64,000 bases of DNA from Sporomusa sphaeroides DSM 2875 (GCF_001941975.2 NZ_CP146991.1:3717001-3781000); one strand, 5' to 3'; positions 35,507 to 45,398 are shown, counted from the stretch's first letter. The notes: generated by a model not told the origin, from the sequence alone. Translations and numbers: made by a program.

Positions 35507-35530
35507 GCTGTCAACAGTAGGGCTCTATCC

Positions 35531-35908
35531 TTATTTGCACAAGGCGATGGCTTCTACTTCCACCAGCACATCTTTCGGCAAACGCGCCACTTCCACGCAG
35601 GCACGGGCCGGGAAATCTTTGGTGAAATATTGGGCGTATACACCGTTAATAGCGGCAAAATCATTCATATTCTTGATAAACACAGTGGTTTTAACCACAT
35701 CGTCGGTAGTAAGACCTTCGCTGGCTAAGATGGCAGCCACATTTTCCAGGGATTGTTTCGCCTGGGCTTCCACATCGGCGGGAATGCTGCCATCCGCCGG
35801 ATTAACCGGGAGCTGGCCGGAGACAAAAATCAAACCGTTGGCTTTAATAGCTTGGGAATAGGGGCCGATGGCGGCCGGTGCTTTCTCAGTGTTAACAACT
35901 TTTTTCAT
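35531..35908 (-). CDS. ridA: RidA family enamine/imine deaminase
   Basis: A 125-residue protein with the full RidA signature: IGPYSQAIKANGLIFVSGQLPVNP at the N-terminus and PARACVEVARLPKDVLVEVEAIAL at the C-terminus, with the catalytic arginine (R in PARACVEV). RidA proteins hydrolyse reactive 2-aminoacrylate-type intermediates. Diaminopropionate ammonia-lyase of the same operon releases just such an intermediate, so this copy probably protects against it or speeds its turnover to pyruvate. ATG 35908 follows AAGGAGG. Confidence 0.92.
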   Translation of the reverse strand: MKKVVNTEKAPAAIGPYSQAIKANGLIFVSGQLPVNPADGSIPADVEAQAKQSLENVAAILASEGLTTDDVVKTTVFIKNMNDFAAINGVYAQYFTKDFPARACVEVARLPKDVLVEVEAIALCK

Positions 35909-35960
35909 AGTAAAATTACCTCCTTAAGATTTAGGTTATATAGTAGTTGTGTTGCGCAAT

Positions 35961-38516
35961 TTATTTTTTGCGGCTGTAGGGAGTGTCTGCCAGCGGCAGA
36001 TCGGGGCGGAGTTTGCCGTCCTTGCGGTAATAGGCGGCAGCAACCGCCGGGGCTGTCGGAATTGTGGTGATTTCCCCTACGCCTTTGGAACCATAGGCTA
36101 ATTCGGCTTCATTTTTGCCGATGATTATGTTCTCAATTTCCGGCACATTGCCGGCGCGGAACAGGCCAAGTGTGCCATATTTGATCATCGGCACGCCGTC
36201 TTTGAGCGGGAAGTCTTCGGTCAGGGCATAACCCAGTCCCATAACAACACCGCCTTCAATCTGGCCTTCAACACCTGTCGGGTTAATGGGTTTGCCGACA
36301 TCATGGGCGGCCACCACTTTCACCAGCTTGCCCTCGTCATCCAAAATAACCACCTGACTGGCATAGCCGTAGGCTACGTGACTGACCGGATTGGGCTTAT
36401 CTGAGCCCATGGGATCGGTAATGCCGGAAAATTCTCCATAAAACTCCCTGCCTTCCAGTTCTGCCAGGGTTGCCGCTGCCAGAGCTTCCTTAAAGAGCAG
36501 GGACGCTTGCCGTACGGCTTCACCGGTAAATACCGTCTGGCGGGAGGCAGTGGTGGTGCCGGCATTGGGAGTCAAATACGTGTCCGGCATAATATAGGTA
36601 AACAGCTCGTCGTCCAGGCCGGTTGTCTCGCAGGCAATCTGGGTCATGACGGTAATCAGCCCCTGTCCGATACAGCTGGCGCCTGTCAGGATGACAGCTT
36701 TACCATTTTCGATTCTGATTTTAGCCCGGCCAATGTCCGGCAGGCCAACACCAATGCCGGCATTTTTCATGGCACAGGCCAGCCCGGCATACGGACTGGA
36801 TTCAAAGACTTCTTTAACAGCCAGCAGAGTCTCTTTCAGCGCCGTGCTGTCGTCGGCAATCTGACCATTGGGAAGTACCTTGCCTGGTTCAATGGCATTA
36901 CGCCAGCGAATTTCCCACTGAGAAATCCCGACTTTTTCGGCCAGCATATTGATATTGCATTCCATGGCGAAGCAGGACTGGGTTACGCCAAAGCCGCGAA
37001 AAGCGCCGGCAGGCGGGTTGTTGGTATATACGCCCAAGCCGACAATGTCGACATTTTCGATTATGTATGGCCCGGCGGCATGGGTGCAGGCCCGCTGCAG
37101 CACAGGTCCGCCTAAGGAGGCGTAAGCGCCGGTATCGGCAATAATCTCGGCTTTCATGGCGGTAAGTATGCCATTTTCATCACAAGCTGTCGTGAAAGTC
37201 ATTTCTGCGGCATGACGCTTGGGATGCACATTAATGCTTTCCTGTCTGCTTAAGGTATTTTTCACCGGTTTCTTGGTATGCCAGGCCAGCAGCGCCGCAT
37301 GGTGCTGTACGGACAAATCCTCTTTGCCGCCGAAGCCGCCGCCGATCATCTTAGCCATGACCCGCACCTGACTGTCCCCGACACCCAGCAGGGAAACAAT
37401 ACCATGGTGATCGTCGTAAACATTCTGTCCGCCGGCATATACTGTCAGGGTACCGTCGGCGTTAGGCACAGCAACAGAGCTTTCCGGCTCCAGAAAGGCA
37501 TGCTCGGTTGCCGGCGTGGTATACCGCTGGGTTACCACATATTGGGCTTTGGCAATAGCTTCATCGACATTGCCGCGTGTAAGCACGGTTTTGGCCAGCA
37601 GGTTGCCCTTGGCATGAATCCTGGGTGCATCCTCAGCCAGAGCTTCCCGCGGCGAAGTCAGCGGTTTCAGTTCTTCATAGTCCAGTTTGATCAGCTTAAC
37701 AGCTTCCTGGGCTATTGTTTTGCTGGTGGCGGCCACAGCGGCCAGCGCGTCGCCAATATAGCGGGTTTCTTCGCCTTCGGCAATAAAGGCCGGCCAGTCG
37801 GGAATGATGTGGCCCTGTTCGCGGCGGCCGGGAATATCCTTTGCGGTAATGACGGCTTCCACACCCGGCAAGGCTAGTGCCGCCGAAATATCGATTTTTT
37901 TAATTAATGCCCGGGCCCGGGGGGCGCGTAAGATGGCGGCGTGCAGCATACCGTCAAGATACATGTCGTCAATATACTCGGCAGTACCCAGCACTTTTTC
38001 CTTGGCATCCACCCGCAGCATTCTATCGCCCACCCGGTAGGCGGTGCTGGCCGGCGGCTCAAAGCCTTCACGCAGGGCTTTGGCAGCCATCAACACCGCC
38101 TGTTCGATTTTTACATACCCGGTACAGCGGCACAGGTTGCTATGCAGCGCCTTTTTAACTTCGGCGCGGCTCGGGTCAGGCACTTTGTCCAGCAGCCCCT
38201 TGGCGCTGATGACCATTCCCGGAATGCAGAAACCGCATTGGACCGCACCGGCGGTCGCGAACGCCCAGCTGTAGATATTTTTTTCCTTCTCCGACAAGCC
38301 CTCGACTGTCAGCAGGGTTTTGCCGTTGGTTTTAGCTGTGGTCAAAATACAGGCCCGCATGGCTTTACCGTCAAGCAGTACCATGCACGCGCCGCAGGCG
38401 CCTTCGCCACAGCCGTTTTTTACCGAAGTAAGCCGGGCGTAATCTCTGAGGTATTCCATTAGGTTTATATCCTGGTCAACGGTTGTTTCCTGGCCGTTAA
38501 GCCTAAAAGTATACAT
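35961..38516 (-). CDS. Fused molybdenum hydroxylase, probable purine (xanthine) dehydrogenase
   Basis: An 851-residue xanthine-dehydrogenase-family protein with the iron-sulfur domain (C36, C41, C44, C56; C94, C97, C129, C131) fused to the molybdopterin domain. The latter has GGGFGGKEDLSVQHHAAL, GAFRGFGVTQ and the catalytic glutamate in GSKGVGEITT near the C-terminus. Close relatives are called selenium-dependent xanthine dehydrogenase. It likely hydroxylates hypoxanthine or xanthine, or runs in reverse on urate. No FAD subunit is encoded nearby. It is shorter than the nicotinate-locus hydroxylase by about 90 residues and clearly a separate paralogue. The gene is four bases from hydA. Confidence 0.88.
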   Translation of the reverse strand: MYTFRLNGQETTVDQDINLMEYLRDYARLTSVKNGCGEGACGACMVLLDGKAMRACILTTAKTNGKTLLTVEGLSEKEKNIYSWAFATAGAVQCGFCIPGMVISAKGLLDKVPDPSRAEVKKALHSNLCRCTGYVKIEQAVLMAAKALREGFEPPASTAYRVGDRMLRVDAKEKVLGTAEYIDDMYLDGMLHAAILRAPRARALIKKIDISAALALPGVEAVITAKDIPGRREQGHIIPDWPAFIAEGEETRYIGDALAAVAATSKTIAQEAVKLIKLDYEELKPLTSPREALAEDAPRIHAKGNLLAKTVLTRGNVDEAIAKAQYVVTQRYTTPATEHAFLEPESSVAVPNADGTLTVYAGGQNVYDDHHGIVSLLGVGDSQVRVMAKMIGGGFGGKEDLSVQHHAALLAWHTKKPVKNTLSRQESINVHPKRHAAEMTFTTACDENGILTAMKAEIIADTGAYASLGGPVLQRACTHAAGPYIIENVDIVGLGVYTNNPPAGAFRGFGVTQSCFAMECNINMLAEKVGISQWEIRWRNAIEPGKVLPNGQIADDSTALKETLLAVKEVFESSPYAGLACAMKNAGIGVGLPDIGRAKIRIENGKAVILTGASCIGQGLITVMTQIACETTGLDDELFTYIMPDTYLTPNAGTTTASRQTVFTGEAVRQASLLFKEALAAATLAELEGREFYGEFSGITDPMGSDKPNPVSHVAYGYASQVVILDDEGKLVKVVAAHDVGKPINPTGVEGQIEGGVVMGLGYALTEDFPLKDGVPMIKYGTLGLFRAGNVPEIENIIIGKNEAELAYGSKGVGEITTIPTAPAVAAAYYRKDGKLRPDLPLADTPYSRKK

Positions 38517-38519
38517 AAA

Positions 38520-39905
38520 TTAATCCTCCCTTCTGATCGGGAAAGGTTTGCGGCTAAGATATTCTCCCAGCGCCTCTTGGCGGATGGTGCCGCCTTTTGC
38601 CACTTCGCGGCCTCGCAGAAATACATATTCGGCTCTGCCACGCTGCCGCCACCCTTCATAAGGGGTATAATCCACCCGCTGCGTCTGGGCAGCGGCGGTA
38701 ATCACTGAGGACGCATCAGGATTCCAAACCACGATGTCGGCATCACTGCCGGGGGCAATGGTTCCTTTCCTGGGAAACAGGCCAAACAGTTTGGCAGCAT
38801 TGGTCGAGGTAAGTGCGACCATTTGCTGCAGGGTGATTTTACCAGTCAATACGCCATAGGTGTAGATAAGCGCCAGCCGGTGTTCCACACCCGGGCCACC
38901 GTTGGGAATTTTGCTGAAATCCTGTCGTCCCAGCTCTTTTTGTCTCTGGTAGTTAAACGAGCAGTGGTCGGTGGCCAGACAATCAAAGAATCCGGCAGAT
39001 AATCCGTTCCATAGTGCAGCCTGGTCGGTAAGTGTACGCAGCGGCGGCGACATAACATATTTGGCAGCCTCAAAACCGTCGGCGGCATAACAGGACTCAT
39101 CTAACAGCAGATACTGCGGACAAGTCTCGGTATACACGGCGATGCCCCGGGATTTGGCTCTGATAACAGCTTCTAATGCTCCCTTACAAGTAAGGTGAAC
39201 AATAAATACCGGTGCGCCGGCCATTTCAGCCAGGGCAATAACCCGGTTAGTGGCTTCCGCTTCGGCGATTGCCGGTCTTGTCAGGGCATGATAGCGGGGA
39301 GAAGTATTACCGGCTTCGATGGCTTCTTGCACCAGCATGTCGATAGCATCACCGTTTTCGCAGTGAAACCCCACCAGCGCCCCGATTTCGCGGCTGCGCC
39401 GTAAAGCCTGGAAGACAGTTTTGTCATCAACCTTTAAGCTCTTATAGGCCAGATACATTTTAAATGAGGTCACACCGGCAGCAACCATTTGCGACATTTC
39501 GTCGGCAACAGCAGGATTGTAGTCGGTAATGCCCATGTGAAATCCATAGTCGGCATAACAATTCCCGTCAGCTTTTGCATGCCACTCGGCAAGTGCGGCG
39601 TGCAGTGTTCCGCCCCGCGCTTGGGCAGCATAATCGATTATTGTCGTTGTACCGCCGGCGATGGCTGCTTGCGTACCGCTGGCAAAGTCGTCGGCGGTCC
39701 TGGTGCTGCCGACATCCAAATCGAAATGAGTATGCGGGTCAATACCACCTGGCAGCAGATAACAGCCAGCTGCGTCGATCACGGTATCACCGGACCGGAC
39801 AAGGCCTTGACCGACGGTACTGACCGTGCTGCCTTCAATCCGGACATCGGCCAGGTACTCACTATCGGCGGTAATGACTGTTCCGCCTCTGAGCACAATT
39901 CCCAT
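38520..39905 (-). CDS. hydA: Dihydropyrimidinase/hydantoinase family cyclic amidohydrolase
   Basis: A 461-residue enzyme of the dihydropyrimidinase family. Visible are GGIDPHTHFDLDVG (HxH), AGVTSFKMYLAYK with the lysine that is carboxylated to bridge two metals, GFHCENGDAI, FIVHLTCKGAL and CLATDHCSFNYQRQKELG. It opens cyclic ureides by hydrolysis; in this operon the likely substrate is a reduced purine-derived ring rather than dihydrouracil. It corresponds to HyuA/HydA of the E. coli cluster. The gene is 25 bases downstream of the NCS2 permease. Confidence 0.93.
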   Translation of the reverse strand: MGIVLRGGTVITADSEYLADVRIEGSTVSTVGQGLVRSGDTVIDAAGCYLLPGGIDPHTHFDLDVGSTRTADDFASGTQAAIAGGTTTIIDYAAQARGGTLHAALAEWHAKADGNCYADYGFHMGITDYNPAVADEMSQMVAAGVTSFKMYLAYKSLKVDDKTVFQALRRSREIGALVGFHCENGDAIDMLVQEAIEAGNTSPRYHALTRPAIAEAEATNRVIALAEMAGAPVFIVHLTCKGALEAVIRAKSRGIAVYTETCPQYLLLDESCYAADGFEAAKYVMSPPLRTLTDQAALWNGLSAGFFDCLATDHCSFNYQRQKELGRQDFSKIPNGGPGVEHRLALIYTYGVLTGKITLQQMVALTSTNAAKLFGLFPRKGTIAPGSDADIVVWNPDASSVITAAAQTQRVDYTPYEGWRQRGRAEYVFLRGREVAKGGTIRQEALGEYLSRKPFPIRRED

Positions 39906-39930
39906 ATCTACTTACTCCCCTTTCCCGTAA

Positions 39931-41283
39931 TTAGCTATGGTCATTGCTGAATTCCGTTTCCGAGTCAACAGGCTCAGCATCAGCAGTTTTGGTACCAAGT
40001 TCATTAAAGAAGAGGTTGAGCGCGATGGCGGCAATGCTGCCGGCCGTAATGCCGCTGTGCAGAATTAACTGGGCAAATTGCGGCAGTTTATGATAGAAAG
40101 TCGGAGCAGCCAGCGGGATAAGACCGACTCCCAAACTAATGGCTACAATCATGGCATTGTGATTGCCTTCAAACTTAACTTTCGCCAGGGTACGGATACC
40201 GCTGGTGGCTACCATACCAAACATGGCAATACCCGCACCGCCAAGCACCGGATTAGGGATGGCGGCAACTATGGCGGCCGCTTTAGGGAACAGGCCAAGT
40301 GCGGCTAAGATGATGCCGGCAGCGGCTACGACATAGCGGCTTCTGATACCTGTCAGGGCCAAAAGGCCTACGTTTTGAGCAAAAGCCGAATGCGGGAAAG
40401 TGTTCATGATGCCGCCAAGCAAGGTGGAAAACGAGTCGGCGCGCAAACCGCGGGTCAAATCATCGCGCGTGACCGGTTTGTCGACAATCTCGCCCACGGC
40501 AATAATGTCGCCGGTGGTCTCGGTCATGATGACCAGGAACGCCAGGGTCATGGCAACAATGGCGGTTATATCAAAGATCGGCATACCAAAGGCAAGCGGG
40601 GTAACAAGCTGGAACCAGGAGGCTGTTGAAACCTGCGCAAAGTTGGTCATGCCGAGCGGAATGGCGATAATTGTGCCGATTACCAGCCCCAGAAGCACGG
40701 CAATATTGCTCCAGAAGCCTTTGAGCATACGGTACAGGACAATAACAATGGCCAGCACGGTAAAGGCCAGGCCAATATTGGGCAAATCGCCAAAGGTAGG
40801 TGCGGCGGCATTGCCGCCACCGGCCCAGCGCACGGCAACCGGCAGCAGTGAAACACCAATCAGGGTAATGATGGTGCCTGTTACCACCCGGGGGAAAAAG
40901 CGGATGAGCCGGCTAAAAAAGGGACTTATCAGATAACCGATCAAACCGGCGGCAATCGTGCCGCCAAAAATTCCCGGCAAACCGTGGGTTTGCCCCACCA
41001 GAATCATCGGTGCGACAGCGGCAAAGGATACGCCCTGCATAATCGGGCTTTTAATCCCCATATTGAGAAAGCCCAGCGCCTGGATCAGAGTAGCAATCCC
41101 ACCCACCAGCAAGTCGCATTGAATGAGATAAATTACTTGTTCACGCGGCAGGTTTAATGCATTGGCGATAATAAGCGGTACTGCGACAGCACCGGCGTAC
41201 ATGGCCATAACATGCTGCAATCCATAAGTAAACAACTGGCCTTTTGGTAGCATTTCATCAACTGGAGCTACTTTATTTTCCAT
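39931..41283 (-). CDS. NCS2 nucleobase permease (xanthine/uracil/urate type)
   Basis: A 450-residue permease with 12-14 predicted membrane helices. It carries the NCS2 features QHVMAMYAGAVAVPLI in helix 1, an MTETTGDIIAVGEIVDKP segment with the conserved acidic residue, AFAQNVGLLALTGIRSRYV, and ALNLFFNELG at the end. It should import a purine with protons or sodium. Xanthine or urate is the best guess from the operon. ATG 41283 stands after an AAATGAGG site. Confidence 0.92.
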   Translation of the reverse strand: MENKVAPVDEMLPKGQLFTYGLQHVMAMYAGAVAVPLIIANALNLPREQVIYLIQCDLLVGGIATLIQALGFLNMGIKSPIMQGVSFAAVAPMILVGQTHGLPGIFGGTIAAGLIGYLISPFFSRLIRFFPRVVTGTIITLIGVSLLPVAVRWAGGGNAAAPTFGDLPNIGLAFTVLAIVIVLYRMLKGFWSNIAVLLGLVIGTIIAIPLGMTNFAQVSTASWFQLVTPLAFGMPIFDITAIVAMTLAFLVIMTETTGDIIAVGEIVDKPVTRDDLTRGLRADSFSTLLGGIMNTFPHSAFAQNVGLLALTGIRSRYVVAAAGIILAALGLFPKAAAIVAAIPNPVLGGAGIAMFGMVATSGIRTLAKVKFEGNHNAMIVAISLGVGLIPLAAPTFYHKLPQFAQLILHSGITAGSIAAIALNLFFNELGTKTADAEPVDSETEFSNDHS

Positions 41284-41327
41284 ATTTACACCTCATTTTA
41301 AATATTCGCAATTTTAATGCGCCGCAT

Positions 41328-42911
41328 TTACTTGCGAAGTACTTTCCCTGCCAGCACTTTATGGTATTGCCCGTTCTCAATCACTTGCTTGCCGTTGATG
41401 AGAACATGCTCAATGCCTACCGGATACTGGACAGGATCTATATATGTGCCCTGATCGTTTACTGTTTCCGGATTAAATACGACAATATCGGCGTAATAGT
41501 CCGCCATCAGGCGGCCCCGGCCGGTAAAGCCAAAAACCTCTGCGGGCTTTGCGGTCATTTTGTGGATAGCCGCTTCTAACGGCAACGCCTGTTCCTCGCG
41601 TACATATTTGCCTAAAACCCGCGGGAAAGAGCCAAACACGCGGGGATGGGGCTTGCCGGCCAGCAGGCCGTCTGTGCAGACATTTTGTTCAGGACGGGTC
41701 AGGAAACGGATGACATGTTCTTCCTTACCATAAAAATCTACCATGCCCACAGCATTTTCTTCCTGATATAAGAGGTCAAAAGTAGCCTGATATGGATCTT
41801 TACCACGGATTTTGCCAATCTCAACCAGATTTTTTCCTACAAGGTCCTGATTGGCAGCGGTTTTGACACTGGTAACAAAAATCTGATCAAGGCCGGCAAA
41901 ATCAACAAAATTATCCCAGCCGGGTATTCCGTGTTCCATATCATAAATCATTTTTTGTCTGAGCTCAGCGTCCTGCAAGCGTTCCAATAATTTGTCAGTG
42001 CCGCCGTCATGCACCCAGGGCGGTAAAATAACGCCCAGCATGGTGCTGCCTGCCACATACGGATACTGGTCGAACGATACCCGGATGCCTTCGGCCTGTG
42101 CCTGCTCCAGAAGTTCAATGACCTGGTCAATATACTGCCAGTTCTTTTTGCCGCACACTTTAAAATGAGAGAAATGAATTTTTACGCCTGACTGGCGGCC
42201 CACCTCAATAACCTCTTCCATCGAAGTAAGGATGGTGTCGGCTTCGCTGCGCTGATGAACCACAAACACACCGTCATACTCGGCCACCACTTTGCACATT
42301 TCAATAATTTCCTGAGTCTCGGAATAGGCGCAAGGCATATAGATAAGACCGGTTGATAAGCCATAGGCTCCTGCTTCCATTTCCCGTCTGGTGATAGCGC
42401 ACATTGTTTTGACTTCTTCGGCGTTGGGCTGACAGTTGCCAAGACCGATGGCCTCCATGCGGATATTGCCATGGGGCACCAAATAGCTTTGGTTTAGACC
42501 AACCCCCTGGCGCTCCATGAGTGCCAGATAGCCTGCTGTGGTTTCATAGGTCCAGTCGATGTCGTCACTGTCACCGTCAAGTCCGGCCAGGTTCTTGCGC
42601 CAGGGACTGATATACTGCTTAGGCAGCGGCGCCATAGATATGCCATCCTGGCCAAGCACCTCGGTGGTGACACCCTGGCGGATTTTAGGTTCAACATAAG
42701 GGTCCACCAGCACTTTTAAGTCTGAGTGGCTGTGGGTATCAATAAAACCGGGGGCAACTACCAAACCGGCAGCATCAATCACTTTGTCGCCCGGCTGCTC
42801 CGGGATTTGACCGATGGCGGTAATTTTTTCACCCTCAATGGCTACGCTGGCGGCAAAGGCTTTTGCGCCTGTGCCGTCAACGACCATACCGTTTTTTATA
42901 AGTATTCGCAT
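41328..42911 (-). CDS. N-acyl-D-amino acid deacylase-like amidohydrolase
   Basis: A 527-residue protein of the D-aminoacylase family. It has APGFIDTHSHSDLKVLVDP (HxH), EVLGQDGISMAPL, YGLSTGLIYMPCAYSETQEI, VVHQRSEADTILTS, SFDQYPYVAGSTML and PRVFGSFPRVLGKYV. Such enzymes remove acyl or carbamoyl groups from D-amino acids. In this operon it could cleave a ureido acid made from opened purine rings, taking over the place held by the carbamoyltransferase ygeW in E. coli. That is inference. It ends eight bases... upstream of the permease side and starts eight bases after ygeY. Confidence 0.85.
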   Translation of the reverse strand: MRILIKNGMVVDGTGAKAFAASVAIEGEKITAIGQIPEQPGDKVIDAAGLVVAPGFIDTHSHSDLKVLVDPYVEPKIRQGVTTEVLGQDGISMAPLPKQYISPWRKNLAGLDGDSDDIDWTYETTAGYLALMERQGVGLNQSYLVPHGNIRMEAIGLGNCQPNAEEVKTMCAITRREMEAGAYGLSTGLIYMPCAYSETQEIIEMCKVVAEYDGVFVVHQRSEADTILTSMEEVIEVGRQSGVKIHFSHFKVCGKKNWQYIDQVIELLEQAQAEGIRVSFDQYPYVAGSTMLGVILPPWVHDGGTDKLLERLQDAELRQKMIYDMEHGIPGWDNFVDFAGLDQIFVTSVKTAANQDLVGKNLVEIGKIRGKDPYQATFDLLYQEENAVGMVDFYGKEEHVIRFLTRPEQNVCTDGLLAGKPHPRVFGSFPRVLGKYVREEQALPLEAAIHKMTAKPAEVFGFTGRGRLMADYYADIVVFNPETVNDQGTYIDPVQYPVGIEHVLINGKQVIENGQYHKVLAGKVLRK

Positions 42912-42919
42912 GTTTTCAC

Positions 42920-44110
42920 CTACTCTGGCTTTAATACTGATTTCATGATGCCATAAAAGCCTTCGGCCCCTTTAACCAGCTGTTCAATTTCAATATACTC
43001 GTCAATAGTGTGGGCCAGATTCTCTCTGGACGGACCGAAACCAATGGTTTTTATCCCTCTTTCGCCAGCATAGTGGCTGCCGTTAGTGCAGAAGGAATAC
43101 TGAGTGATTTCAGGGTTAATGCCGGCCTCTTTCAATCCTTTGTAGGCAGCTTGAACAAATTCGTCTTGCTCGTCATACAACCAGCCGGGGAAGAAACGTT
43201 CGCCTTCAATAATTTCTCCGGTATGGCATTTTTCTACACCCACGGCATAGGAAACTTTGGCTTTAAACTCAGGGTCTTCCTGCTCCATCTTGGCAATGAG
43301 CTCTTGAATGGGGGCAATGACAGATTCTCTGGTCTCGCCAACCAGCAGGCGACGGTCATAGGTGGCGCGGCAGTGGTCAGGTACAACCGAAGCGCCAGGG
43401 TATGGGCTGGATTTGATATCAGTCAGTTCGAGGATGCCTTTGCCCAGAACCGGCATGGAAGTAGTCTCAAGCCCGCGGATACGTTCAATGAGTCCGGCCA
43501 TTTTATATACGGCGTTGATGCCTTTGTCGGGATTGGCTGAATGGGCGGGTTTACCGAAGGTTTCCACCACAATTTCGGCCCGGCCGCGCTGCCCCCGTTT
43601 GAGGTTAAGCTCAGAGGCTTCGCCAATAACCACATAATCAGGATTTACATTTTTGCTGATCAAGCGGGCGGAAACACCTTCAAATATTTCTTCGTGAACG
43701 ACGCCTGCCACATAGATATCACCGGCAAAATTGCGCTTGGTGTCCTGGGCAAAGAAGGCAGCGGCGGCAATCATGGCACTGACAGACCCCTTCATATCGG
43801 ACGCGCCCCGGCCATAGATCCGGCCATCGGCAATCTCACCGGCAAAGGGAGCATGCTGCCATTTGGAGTCATCAGGAACAGGTACGGTGTCGATATGACC
43901 GTCAAACAAGATTTTTTTACCAGGCTTGCTGCCTTTAATATGACCGATTACATTGCCGTAATCATCGACAGTCCAATCATCGAAACCCAGCTCTTTAAAT
44001 GCATGCTCAATACTGTTAACTACTTTATCTTCTTCACCTGAATAACTTTGCTGACGGATCAATTCCTGGCATAATGCCACCAGGACATTTTCTCTTTCTT
44101 TGGTCATCAT
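42920..44110 (-). CDS. ygeY: YgeY-type M20 family metallohydrolase (selenium-metabolism linked)
   Basis: A 396-residue M20 peptidase-like protein. Metal-binding motifs are LFDGHIDTVPVPDDSKW, RGASDMKGSVSAMIAAA, GVVHEEIFEGV and VIGEASEL, with a C-terminal histidine in LAHTIDEYIEIEQLVKG. YgeY proteins sit beside diaminopropionate ammonia-lyase in purine clusters and likely hydrolyse a carbamoyl or acyl derivative of diaminopropionate. The start is the first of two ATG codons (44110) after GGAGTG; the longer frame overlaps non-coding sequence before it. Confidence 0.92.
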   Translation of the reverse strand: MMTKERENVLVALCQELIRQQSYSGEEDKVVNSIEHAFKELGFDDWTVDDYGNVIGHIKGSKPGKKILFDGHIDTVPVPDDSKWQHAPFAGEIADGRIYGRGASDMKGSVSAMIAAAAFFAQDTKRNFAGDIYVAGVVHEEIFEGVSARLISKNVNPDYVVIGEASELNLKRGQRGRAEIVVETFGKPAHSANPDKGINAVYKMAGLIERIRGLETTSMPVLGKGILELTDIKSSPYPGASVVPDHCRATYDRRLLVGETRESVIAPIQELIAKMEQEDPEFKAKVSYAVGVEKCHTGEIIEGERFFPGWLYDEQDEFVQAAYKGLKEAGINPEITQYSFCTNGSHYAGERGIKTIGFGPSRENLAHTIDEYIEIEQLVKGAEGFYGIMKSVLKPE

Positions 44111-44144
44111 GATTATCACTCCATTCTTAATATATAACGGCTCC

Positions 44145-45353
44145 CTAAAAGCTTGGATACTCGCCATCCCAAACAATGCTGCGATATTTGTCCGGGTCGG
44201 TGTCCCCCTCGGTGCTAATCAAGAGAACTTGCGATTTTTCGTTAAGACCAAGTTTGGCCTTGGCTTCCGCCAGGCAGGGGCAAAGCAGCAGCTGGGCCAA
44301 CAGGCCTGCCGGTACTGCACCTGATTCGCCGGAGATTATTTTATCGTCGCCGGCAAGCGGATTGCCTAGCAAACGCATGCCTTTAGCGGCTACCCAGTCA
44401 GGACAGGAGAAGAACATATGGCTGTAATCTCTGAGTATTTCCCAACTGATGGTATTAGGTTCCCCACAAGCCAGACCGGCCATAATTGTCGGCATATCGC
44501 CGGTTACCGCATGCGGTTTGCCGTCATTAGCCAGCACGGATTTATACAAACAATCGGCCAGGTCGGGTTCGACAATAACAGTGGTTGGATAATCTGCGCC
44601 ATATTTCTCAGCAAAATATCCCTGTACGGCACCTGCCAGTGAACCTACGCCGGCTTGAGAAAATACATGGGTAGGTTGCGCAACCCCATATTCGGCCAGC
44701 TGTTCATCTGCTTCCGCGGCCATAGTGCCATACCCCTGCATAATCCAGGCAGGAATTTCTTCATAGCCGTCCCAGGCGGTGTCTTGTACTACCACCCAGC
44801 CGTATTTCTCGGCATTTTCAGCAGCCAAACGCACGGCATCATCATAGTTGCCTTCAATAATAGACGCCTCCGCACCTTCGGCCCGGATGTTTTCCAGACG
44901 GGTAAGCGAGGAGCCTTTGGGCATAAACACCACTGATTTTTGCTTGAGCCGGTTGGCAGTCCAGGCCACACCCCGGCCATGATTGCCGTCGGTGGCGGTA
45001 ACAAAAGTAATTTCTCCCAACTGAGCCCGCACGGCATCAGAAGTCAGGGTGGCATAATCCAGGTCGGCGATATCCTTACCCAAACGCTGTGCCAGATACT
45101 TAGCCATCGCGAAGGAGCCTCCCAGTACTTTAAACGCATTTAGGCCGAACCGGTAAGATTCGTCTTTAACATAAACACCGGCTACCCCCAGGTATTTAGC
45201 CAAATTGCTCAGATTGCGGAGCGGAGTACGGCTGTATTCGGGAAAGCTCTGATGAAATTTTTTGACCTTCTCAATTTCCTGCTGACTTAGAAAATGGGTG
45301 GAAGCCTTGCCTCCCAGCCTGGTATTAGCTGCCCATTTAATTTTAGTTTCCAT
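44145..45353 (-). CDS. dpaL: Diaminopropionate ammonia-lyase
   Basis: A 402-residue PLP enzyme, the usual length for DpaL (YgeX). The PLP lysine is in RFGLNAFKVLGGSFAMAKYL, the phosphate-binding loop is ATDGNHGRGVAW, and SGESGAVPAGLLAQLL closes the active site. It converts 2,3-diaminopropionate to pyruvate and two ammonia. It is the first gene of the purine operon, about 35 bases after the predicted sigma-54 transcript start. Its product would enter central metabolism directly. The neighbouring RidA handles the aminoacrylate intermediate. Confidence 0.95.
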   Translation of the reverse strand: METKIKWAANTRLGGKASTHFLSQQEIEKVKKFHQSFPEYSRTPLRNLSNLAKYLGVAGVYVKDESYRFGLNAFKVLGGSFAMAKYLAQRLGKDIADLDYATLTSDAVRAQLGEITFVTATDGNHGRGVAWTANRLKQKSVVFMPKGSSLTRLENIRAEGAEASIIEGNYDDAVRLAAENAEKYGWVVVQDTAWDGYEEIPAWIMQGYGTMAAEADEQLAEYGVAQPTHVFSQAGVGSLAGAVQGYFAEKYGADYPTTVIVEPDLADCLYKSVLANDGKPHAVTGDMPTIMAGLACGEPNTISWEILRDYSHMFFSCPDWVAAKGMRLLGNPLAGDDKIISGESGAVPAGLLAQLLLCPCLAEAKAKLGLNEKSQVLLISTEGDTDPDKYRSIVWDGEYPSF

Positions 45354-45398
45354 GTCTGTAAATTACACCTCTTTCACATGCTTCTGGCTAACATTAAT

